From Cepaea nemoralis (lineage: Eukaryota; Mollusca; Gastropoda; Stylommatophora; Helicidae), in the NCBI GenBank assembly GCA_014155875.1, contig JACEFZ010014503.1, positions 1 to 64,000 of the forward strand: 64,000 nucleotides of DNA, read 5' to 3'. Positions 53,845-64,000 of this stretch are shown here, piece by piece. Each line of letters begins with the position of its first letter. The stretch's first letter is position 1. The notes beneath the pieces were generated by a model that was not told where the DNA came from, did not search any database, and saw only the letters and a list, made by a program, of their open reading frames with translations. The position numbers and the translations under genes are program-made.

Positions 53845-54235
53845 AGGGATTCGAACCGGATGATGGTGTTCGGATGCACTTATCTAGCTACTCGGCTACT
53901 CAACCACCCCTTAACAACGAATATCACTAGGCCATACCATCTACAACCGTTAATACCGGTTATCTTTACTGTTTTAATGTTTTCATTTGAAGGGTTTACC
54001 CCGAATGATGATAGTATTCGGAAGCACTTATCTAGCCACCCGGCAACTTAACCACCGCTTAACAACGATATAACACTAAGCCATACCCACTATAACCGTT
54101 AACACCGGCCATCTTTACTTTTTTAAAGTTTTAATTTGAAGAGGTGTAATCTATATGATGATAGTGTAAAAGCCACTACGACCCACTACAGCTCATATAC
54201 CCGCCATATTTACATCTTTACTTAGTACAATTTTC
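53845..54235 (-). repeat. Tandem repeat (about 147 bp) with tRNA-like head
   Basis: Two and a half copies. On the - strand the first copy reads GAGTAGCCGAGTAGCTAGAT (A box like TRGCNNAGYNGG) and CCGGTTCGAATCCC (a canonical B box). The second keeps TTAAGTTGCCGGGTGGCTAG but has lost the B box. Shared parts: GAAGCACTTATCTAGCC, CTTAACAACGA, CATCTTTACT. This is probably a fourth tRNA-derived SINE, multiplied in tandem. Confidence 0.6.
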
Positions 54236-54299
54236 ATAGTTGTCCGTGTTTACAATGATTACATGGTGACATTGATGCATTATACCATGCCTTGTGCGA

Positions 54300-54545
54300 A
54301 CAGAGCAGACACAAACCCTAACCCTTAACTCTAACCCTATATTTAAAAAGGGGAGTAAGACAACAAGGCTCCATATACTACTATATCATACAGAAGAAAC
54401 CGAGGTGGAAGAGCACTGTAACCATAACCCCCTAACCCTGACCCAACCCCTAACCTTAGCCTTTAACCCTAACCCCTAACCTTAAACCTAACCTCTAACA
54501 GTAACCATAACCCCTAACCCTAACCCCTAACTCCTAACCCTAACC
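54300..54545. repeat. Degenerate telomere-like (CCCTAA)n array
   Basis: Irregular CCCTAACC, CCCCTAACC, CCTTAACC units at 54312-54340 and 54418-54545, with a 75-base non-repeat spacer. The strand rich in C runs 5'->3' on +. Animal telomeres are TTAGGG; here units vary in length (6 to 8). Confidence 0.8.
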
Positions 54546-54660
54546 GAGCTGGATTGGGGTCAATCCAGCGAGGTAAATCCAGAAATAATACTTAGTTACC
54601 ACATAAGGTACTACTGCCCACACCAGCTGGCTAGGCACTTGATAATGATAATTACTGAAT
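54546..54660 (+). pseudogene. Short LINE-A-type 3' end
   Basis: ACTGCCCACACCAGCTGGCT, AGGCACTTGATAATGATAAT is the TAHAS-W-GT end plus a (GAT)n tail typical of LINE-A. Confidence 0.45.
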
Positions 54661-54771
54661 AAGAATAAGGTCGAACAATTAATGTACATCGGCGATATAT
54701 ATACTTGCTGAAGGATGCTCTGGAGAGAAAAGTGAACTTCTTCTTCTACGTTCATCCTGAAAGGCTTTTTT

Positions 54772-55014
54772 CGGACGTGATTGCGTTGTGCCTGTTTACA
54801 GCAGGGCTGCGTTCTTGCGCCGTTAGGCCGACAAATCTGACGTCTTCGGGTGTTTGTTGACTGGGTTGACCTTCCGGGTGTTTCGAGGGATTTTCGACTC
54901 TCACTCGGACGTAGATGCGTTGTGCCTGGTTACAGCAAAGCTGCGTTCTTGCGCCGTTAGGCCGACACATACGGCTTCTGCGGGCGTTTGTTGACCGGGT
55001 TAACCTTCCGGCGT
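54772..55014. repeat. 134-bp tandem duplication, GC-rich
   Basis: Copies at about 54772-54890 and 54906-55014 share GCGTTGTGCCTG, TGCGTTCTTGCGCCGTTAGG, CCGACA and GTTTGTTGACYGGGTTRACC. It directly precedes the LINE-R relic and may be LINE leader sequence. Confidence 0.85.
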
Positions 55015-55347
55015 GAAAAGTGGACTGAAGCTTGCAAGGCTAAGGCAACGCTACGTGGATGTACAAGACCAAGACTCATTTTGAGGGAGCATGCGCGAAT
55101 GCACTATGAAGACACACACCAGAGCATTAAAAACTCATTAAAAACTCACTATAGCCTGGTAAGAATGAGGCAGCGAGGTGTGACGAGGGGATATGCCCGA
55201 CGCTCGACGCTCAGAAGAAAGGCGAGACGGACATATAATCAGATTGCTACTGGAACTATTAGTGTTGGAACTCTTCGCTGGCTGCTAGGGATGGGGACGG
55301 AGCGATTATGGGAATGTCCCGAATGCTGTGATGTCGGTTCCTAAATT
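55014..55347 (+). pseudogene. LINE-R 3' end, target of LINE-E insertion
   Basis: Reads RKARRTYNQIATGTISVGTL, then WLLGMGTERLWECPECCDVG and a stop at 55344. This matches RRTFNQIAVGTIS...WECPECSDVGS at 4.8 kb. The element tail CAATCAATCATCAATT is separated from it by the LINE-E insertion. Confidence 0.85.
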
Positions 55348-55676
55348 CTTCTTCTTCTTCTTCTTTCGTTCGCTTGAAACATGTCTACAACTGCAATGTC
55401 GTCTCTTGTATGAATCTAACAGTCTTTTTTAGTTCATTCAGCGGTCCATAAAGTTTATCTTCCACTGTTGTCTCTCTAGGCTCTCTGATGGACAGATCAG
55501 AACAGGTCATTCTTCTGCGCCTCAGAACAGGACACAATAGATTACGCAACCACTTGTATACAAAATTCAAGATTGGTGACTCAGCCATGTGCACATGTGG
55601 TTTGGCGTCGCAGACAGCAGAGCACATACTCCAGGATTGCCCAAACTACAACATATCCAGGCGAACCTTCTGGCCT
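55347..55676 (-). mobile_element. LINE-E, truncated with 5' inversion, 11-bp target duplication
   Basis: On the - strand 55484-55347 reads TTVEDKLYGPLNELKKT, FIQETTLQL and a (GAA)n tail. On the + strand 55490-55676 reads LLRLRTGHNRLRNHLYTKFK, CTCGLASQTAEHILQDCPNY and RRTFWPG, the part that should come before it. GGTTCCTAAAT occurs at 55336-55346 and 55677-55687. This is a single insertion whose 5' segment is inverted, as produced by twin priming. Confidence 0.85.
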
Positions 55677-55740
55677 GGTTCCTAAATCAATCAATCATCA
55701 ATTAAAAACTCATTACAGTTGACTTTCCTTGAGGAGATGC

Positions 55741-55741
55741 A

Positions 55742-55802
<61 letters not shown>
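55741..55802. repeat. (ATT)n microsatellite
   Basis: About 20 ATT units. Confidence 0.95.
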
Positions 55803-55805
<3 letters not shown>

Positions 55806-55964
55806 CCTTGGCCGTGATCCTACACATGATCATCATCCATTGGCTGTACTATGCAGTTTTGCGCTATAACATTTTTAGAAATCCTCTATGACATCTATGT
55901 CAATATGTAAATGTTCTTCTGTTGCTATCCTGTGTATCATGTAGGCTGTTCTTCATTGTCCCAG

Positions 55965-56052
55965 TCTTACTACTACTACCACCACCACCAACACCACCAC
56001 TACTACTATTACCACTACTACTATCACCATCGCCATCCCCACCACCACCACG

Positions 56053-56093
<41 letters not shown>

Positions 56094-56130
56094 CACTACT
56101 ACTAATACTACTACTACTACCACCACCACC

Positions 56131-56190
<60 letters not shown>

Positions 56191-56191
56191 G

Positions 56192-56268
<77 letters not shown>

Positions 56269-56300
56269 GCTACTACTACTTATAATAATAATAATAATAA

Positions 56301-56342
<42 letters not shown>

Positions 56343-56345
56343 ATT
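55965..56345. repeat. Compound trinucleotide tract (CTA/CCA/AAT/TTC)
   Basis: Blocks of ACTACT, CACCAC, ATAATA and TTCTTC in sequence. Long open frames here (poly-Leu, poly-Val) are by-products. Confidence 0.95.
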
Positions 56346-56497
56346 TTCTTCCTCTACTTCTTCTTCTTTTTCTTCTTCCCCTTCTTCACGGTCTTCCTCT
56401 GTTTTCCAGTTCCTCTTCCTTATTTTCCTAAAGGATATTCTTTCTCTATTGCTGACATATGTATGACGATGGCTATTCTTCATTATAGCAGTCTTCC

Positions 56498-56562
56498 TTC
56501 TTCTTCTTCTTCTTCTTCTTCTTCTTCTTCTTCTTCTTCTTCTTCTTCTTCTTCTTCTTCTT
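56498..56562. repeat. (TTC)n microsatellite
   Basis: About 21 TTC units. Confidence 0.95.
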
Positions 56563-57189
56563 GTCAATGTTGAATCCCTTCTTTCCTCTCAATTCTCCGT
56601 TCTCTTCAGCAGCCGTCACGCGTACAAGTTTATACAGCATCGAGATATTTATTTTTCTTTCAAATAATACTCTACTATGCACCATCACGATTTTCAAATA
56701 TAAAAAAACGACAACGTGTGTTCATGGTTCAAGTTGATGAATCACGTACGAGACAGTTTCACATCCCATACTCTGACCGAGTTTTGTTTTTTTTTTACTT
56801 CATCCCCCAAGCCGCCAGTCATGCACGTTTAGCGTTATCGACCGAGCTGGTAGGCTGTGTTAATTTTCTGCATTCAACACAGGAACTAAACATTTGTGTT
56901 ACGTGGCTAGTTAGAATAACATTGCGTTTTCCTTTGTCACACATCGGATGCAACACTGAATGCGGTATGGTATATTTACTCTAAGCTCAACTTTATAAAT
57001 ATTGTAAAGTACACTATACGTACAAGGCGTGAGGTGAGTAACGGATTTGTTATCAATCTCTTCTTCTTCTTTTTCTGCTTCTTCTTCTTCTTCACGTGTT
57101 ATAAATTTCAACTTCTTCATGTGTTATAATCATGACTTTCCAACCCTCGCAGTCATGTGATATGTTGATGAACCTAATGTTGTTTATAT
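56563..57189. other. Stretch without recognised feature
   Basis: A short TTC-rich part at 57059-57095 is the only pattern noted. Confidence 0.5.
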
Positions 57190-57725
57190 TGTTATTTGTT
57201 ACCCAACTATTTCAAATATTTGCCGTCTCCGCGGCGAAAGGCTTACGAACGCAGTTCGTAATCCCGCATACCGCTTTTGAAACTCAGCTGCAGGCGATTT
57301 GGCAGCAGACCGCTTTGCGGTTTTTCCCCCAGCGTTTTCATCCTGTTTCGGGATATTGCGGTCAACATCAGCATCTTTCAGCTGTATGTTGATTCTTAGG
57401 CTAGATTACGCTCATCAGAACGCCACGACTTTCTGAGCGACCGGCTCCATACTCTCACAAGTCACTGACGCGACTCGAACCGCTTCCAATTCTCGTGCGC
57501 TCACGTCAACCACGAGAGTATTCGGGGTTACGGAGAAAGCTGCTAACACTTCGACCAGGGAGACCGGCCTTGCGTTGGTTTTATACGACATGGCGTGGGT
57601 GCCGGTCGTTCAGAAAGCAACGGCAAACTACTGAAAGTAAACTTGTCAAGAGATCACAAACGGCAAAACAACAAATGATCGGGGGTTGCATTCATCGTCC
57701 TGTAAACTGTAAAGTATCTAAGTAA
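57190..57725. repeat. Repeat R4 copies (57200-57400 inverted, 57595-57720 direct)
   Basis: 57595-57720 has GTCGTTCAGAAAGCAACGGC and AAACTACTGAAAGTAAACTT as at 22.9 and 43.1 kb. 57200-57400 is GC-richer and, on the - strand, holds AAGATGCTGATGTTGACCGC, similar to the R4 end. Confidence 0.5.
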
Positions 57726-57780
57726 TCCAGTTGAAGTTGTTTAAACTGTCCACATCTTTCTCTGCTTCTCTTTACTTGTA

Positions 57781-57797
57781 CCCCCCCCCCCCACACA

Positions 57798-57865
<68 letters not shown>

Positions 57866-57875
57866 ACACACACAC
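57781..57875. repeat. Poly-C and (CA)n microsatellite
   Basis: Twelve C followed by about 40 CA units with rare breaks. Confidence 0.95.
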
Positions 57876-58027
57876 ATTTTCACAAAAATTTGTCTTGTCT
57901 GTTTTTTGTTTGCAAGTTATTTTTCTTCAAACCTCACCAAGACGATATTTGTCATCAAGGAAACACTTTACGTACAGTGATATTTTATTTGGCAAATAAA
58001 ATTCACATTAAACAAAGACATTATTGG

Positions 58028-58390
58028 CAGGGGCGTCACTAGGGGGGGTGCGGGGGGTGCGGGCCGCACCGGGTGACACCATCAAGGGGTGACACCAAAA
58101 TAAAAAAATTGCAAATTTGACAAAGCAGACATAGCAAAATAACAAAAATTTAACTTTGTCCGAGTTTGTCGAAGTTCTTTATTTATGTTTTACCTGAAGT
58201 ATTGAAGTTATATTGTTCAATTTGTTTTCTTTCTTATGTCCTTCTTAACTTTTTGACTTATTTTACAAACATTACTATATGCGATTATATATGGTACAGG
58301 AACACTCGGAAGAAGACTGTGGTGAAAGTCTAGAGGGGTGACACCAAGAGTTTACCGCACTGGGTGACACCAACCCCAGTGACGCCACTG
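58028..58390. mobile_element. hAT MITE-2 with perfect 8-bp target duplication
   Basis: Ends CAGGGGCGTCACTAGGGG and CCCCAGTGACGCCACTG. ATTATTGG occurs at 58020-58027 and 58391-58398. GGGTGACACC is repeated inside near both ends. 363 bp, no coding potential. CAGGGGCGTC-type ends are typical of hAT elements. Confidence 0.9.
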
Positions 58391-58599
58391 ATTATTGGAT
58401 CCATCGATTCCGACACTCGATCACTCCGTCGCTGCCTGGGGGTTGCATCCCCCCCCCCCCCCAAATCGGCAGCTTCCGCAGATCATAGAGCACACTTTAT
58501 TCACATGCTTCAAGTTTCTCAGTTCTATATTTTAGTTCCTAATGTTTAATATTTTTTTTATTAAATAATTAATTTTTTTTTTAAATTAATAAATAAAAC

Positions 58600-58670
58600 T
58601 TGCCGGCGTGGAGTCGACCCACAGTCTCTCGCGTGACAGACGGAGATACTAACCACTACACTACCGAGGA
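58600..58670 (-). tRNA. tRNA-Asp(GTC)-like relic
   Basis: On the - strand: TCCTCGG acceptor start, D arm TAGTGTAGTGGTTAGTA (perfect A box), anticodon loop CTGTCAC (anticodon GTC), T arm with GGGTCGACTCC (B box with one change from GGTTCGANTCC). The T stem pairs well, but the acceptor (TCCTCGG with CCGGCAA) and anticodon stems carry mismatches. Most likely a tRNA pseudogene or the head of a SINE. Confidence 0.6.
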
Positions 58671-59009
58671 CACAATGATAGCTCCACAAACATTAAACAT
58701 GTCCTTGTGTTGAGTGGTATTGTAACACCTGCAGCTCTTAGTACGTCAGTTCCTGTTCTATTCTCTGTCCACGATATTCTCAACACGCTTCCCAAACCCC
58801 ACACCCCCATTGCCTCCAGTTTCTTCACTATCACCTTGCTTGATGTGCAGTCTGAGAATTCGCAAGGATATAAAAGAGCAGGCCCCACATAATTTTTCAG
58901 TAAGTGGATTTTAGTAGTTATTTTTTTTTCGGGGTATTTTTCATTATTATCACAGAATCTGTGGGTATGTGGATTCTTTCCTTATATCTATGACACATCT
59001 TCCCTTGAA

Positions 59010-59215
59010 GGTCAGCATGGCCGAATGTTGTGCTGATGCCAAGGTAGCGGGTTCAACCTTTACACTGGCAAGTTGGACCAAAATGTTGACTTCTCGTCCT
59101 TGACTTGGGGACGTAAATTACAAGCACGTTTGAAGTTGGAGTGGTGAGTTCGCCTCATGGTGAGGGACACTGGTAACAGGGAAAGCTAATCCACATGCAG
59201 TCAGTCCTGTCCACT
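59010..59215 (+). repeat. SINE-C, complete-looking
   Basis: Head AGGTCAGCATGGCCGAATG (A box) and GCGGGTTCAACC (B box), body TTGACTTGGGGACGTAAATT, GTGAGTTCGCCTCATGGTGA, AGGGAAAGCTAATCCACATG, and a GTAGTAGTA-type tail. Confidence 0.8.
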
Positions 59216-59627
59216 ACAAGTAGTAGTATGAGTAGTGTAGTAGGTGATCTATCATGTCCGTTTTTGAGGGTCTTATATCTTTCAATCATATATCGATCCT
59301 GATCCTCAAAGGGGTGATAACTCCTGCTGATAATTATTGATTTTTTAACGATTGTTTGTTTGAAAACGTGGGCGTGGTGAAGTCGGCGTGGTGGTCAAGT
59401 GACCCCTGGAGATGTAGAGGAGGGTACGTCTATTGACGTGGTGGTGGGAGTGGTAGTCTTGTGTACAACATAAAACATTTAAAATAACAAAATGATTAAA
59501 ACAGAAGGTATATAATAATTTTAATAAAGGGAAAACATATATAGAATACAATTAAATGAAGAGAGGTGTGGTGATGACGTTATACTAGTTTAGAAAAGTG
59601 ACCGCTCAGAGTGTAAGATGGACGGTA

Positions 59628-60629
<1,002 letters not shown>

Positions 60630-60639
60630 TTGATATATA

Positions 60640-62510
<1,871 letters not shown>

Positions 62511-63045
62511 TCATATATGTGTATTTGAGTGAGGAATTTGAGGCCTTAATGGGCGCATATTTGTCGGCCGTGTTGGAACGGACAACCGATGATCTCATAA
62601 GTCGTGCATGTTACGCTACACCCGATGCCATTTTGTCTTGTAGTTGATACTCCATCCCTCACCCCTCAGCTGTTGTTTCGTTGTTTGATCCTAATGGTTC
62701 ATGCACCGCAGACGCACTCAGTGTGGAGAAGGGAGTTATGGATATCACACAGTGAGACTTTTTCGCGGCAATGAAGGCACTATCAATAAGCTGGCGACAA
62801 TGATAGAGTGAGTTATTCAGCTTATGACATCATCGTCTCTTACAACTACAAAGATAGATATTTCAGCAACATATTACACAACATACAAACACAAACTAGC
62901 TTTATACAACTATAACACGCATGATACCCCAACTTAGAACAATACATAACACACATTATACTGGAATAGTACCTAATTTATAGACCGTATGTATACAAGA
63001 AATTGCACCCAAGATGTCCAAATACTTAGTGAAACAACAAGCACC
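62511..63045. other. Stretch without recognised feature
   Basis: No coding or repeat pattern noted. Confidence 0.5.
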
Positions 63046-63048
63046 ACC

Positions 63049-63049
<1 letters not shown>

Positions 63050-63080
<31 letters not shown>

Positions 63081-63089
63081 TATATATAT

Positions 63090-63140
<51 letters not shown>
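63050..63140. repeat. (TA)n microsatellite
   Basis: About 45 TA units with a few breaks (AATA, GATA). Confidence 0.95.
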
Positions 63141-63142
<2 letters not shown>

Positions 63143-63420
63143 AAGATATTATGTTGAAATAGCAATGGCGATCTTTTATACCAAATCTCAAGAAGTCAAA
63201 ATAAATCTTGGAGATGTCCGCACAAATGTAGGACAGGATGGAATGTAATATGTGGTTGGTAACTAAGGTTTAGGAATAAGAAGTGAGAGAAGTCAAATAC
63301 TGTTAGAATGGGCAAAAATAAAGTATACATTGGCTAGAAACACCTGGTTTAAACAACATAGAGACTTATAAACATATGCAAAGTGTGGAAGATAAAGAAA
63401 ACATTAAATCAAATTATTGG

Positions 63421-63640
63421 ATACATTCAAAAATTTTCGGTCACGTTATGAGAAGAAATAAATTGGAGAACTTGGTGACAACTGGCAAGATCGATGGGAA
63501 GAGAACAATGGGAAGGCAGAGACGTAAATACTTGGATGCCTTTGCCTTGTGACATGGTCGATCCACGACTCTGGTGATCGAGTGAGATGGCGAAACATGA
63601 CCGCCTACGCTTATCGGCTATGCACACAAATGAATGAATA
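63421..63640 (+). pseudogene. LINE-A 3' end
   Basis: KIFGHVMRRNKLENLVTTGK, IDGKRTMGRQRRKYLDAF, then stops; ends with GAATGAATA. Close relative of 60410-60629. Confidence 0.75.
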
Positions 63641-63779
63641 TTGATTAATATATTTAGTAATGCATTGATACATGTGAAGACAATGGCTGGTACTGACCGA
63701 CTGTAATAGTGATCACGTCACACAATATGGACAAATGGAAGTAAACTGGAAAAGAAAAAAGAAGCAAAGAACATTACAT

Positions 63780-63935
63780 CGCCTACACCGGTAAGTTGGA
63801 GTAAAATGTAGACTTCTCGTCGTTGACTTGGAGACGTAAATTACAAGTCGGAGTGGGTTCGCCTGATGGCGAGGGACACTGGTAATAGGGAAAGCTAATG
63901 CACACGCAGACATCAGCCCAGTGGACTAGAAATAG
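63780..63935 (+). repeat. SINE-C, head truncated
   Basis: TTGACTTGGAGACGTAAATT, GTGGGTTCGCCTGATGGCGA, TAATAGGGAAAGCTAATGCA. The A and B boxes are not visible. Confidence 0.75.
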
Positions 63936-64000
63936 TAGCACGAGTATGGACTACGCTTGAGTTCAAAGCGAACTAACGAAAAAAGATATTCTGTTACCCA

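Noticed and set aside
55922..56567. Poly-Leu, poly-Val, poly-Lys and poly-Arg open frames
   Set aside because: By-products of trinucleotide microsatellites.
57190..57400. GC-rich segment that looked like bacterial contamination
   Set aside because: Its end matches the dispersed repeat R4 in this window, so it is host repeat sequence.

Overview
The window is eukaryotic, from an invertebrate animal. It carries one spliced gene with GT-AG introns of 1 to 8 kb, several families of tRNA-derived SINEs, endonuclease-type LINEs, a Penelope-like element, mariner, Tigger and hAT elements, and long (CA)n, (TA)n and (GGGT)n tracts. This mix fits a large, repeat-rich lophotrochozoan genome. A mollusc, perhaps a cephalopod, is my best guess, but that is inference from repeat style and not a proven assignment.

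The only host gene I can support lies on the + strand between about 3.5 and 41.6 kb. Ten exons encode a HEAT-repeat protein, most like HEATR4 (the symbol is tentative). Nine internal exons carry HEAT helices and the last large exon carries a serine- and acid-rich tail. Splice phases agree at every junction but one (exon 6 to 7). There the apparent donor lies in an interspersed repeat and the frames do not join. A second possible defect lies near the C-terminus, where an open frame continues after a one-frame shift. The 5' end of the gene is not seen. Exon 3 ends in a 50-bp minisatellite that repeats its 5' splice site nine times.

The introns and the 3' flank are almost wholly repeats. The families, named here for convenience, are: LINE-A and A2 (RT C-termini ending in HVMRR and a TGKIEG box), LINE-B (FADDQAL RT with a GATGA tail), LINE-C and LINE-D (endonuclease, RT and a C-terminal C2H2 finger), LINE-R (RNase H, ending in a CPEC box and an ACTCA tail), LINE-E (RNase H plus CxCG zinc box), a GIY-YIG Penelope-like element, two hAT MITE families, mariner relics, a Tigger deletion derivative, and tRNA-derived SINE-A, SINE-B and SINE-C. 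Many insertions can be ordered by target-site duplications. The clearest nests are SINE-B inside a LINE RT (2.0 kb), a palindromic 400-bp-unit array inside Tigger (8.4-10 kb), LINE-B inside another LINE (10.65 kb), a 91-bp LINE stub (17.8 kb), and a 5'-inverted LINE-E inside LINE-R (55.3 kb).

From 41.6 to 64 kb no host gene is recognised. This part holds decayed LINEs, a few unidentified open frames on the - strand (51-52.5 kb), degenerate telomere-like CCCTAA repeats (54.3 kb), trinucleotide and dinucleotide tracts, a tRNA-Asp-like relic (58.6 kb) and a 1.9-kb low-complexity block with a 370-bp GGGT tract (61.6 kb). I found no sign of a new multi-gene system. The most unusual items are the duplicated splice sites, the palindromic array and the repeat-associated splice anomaly.
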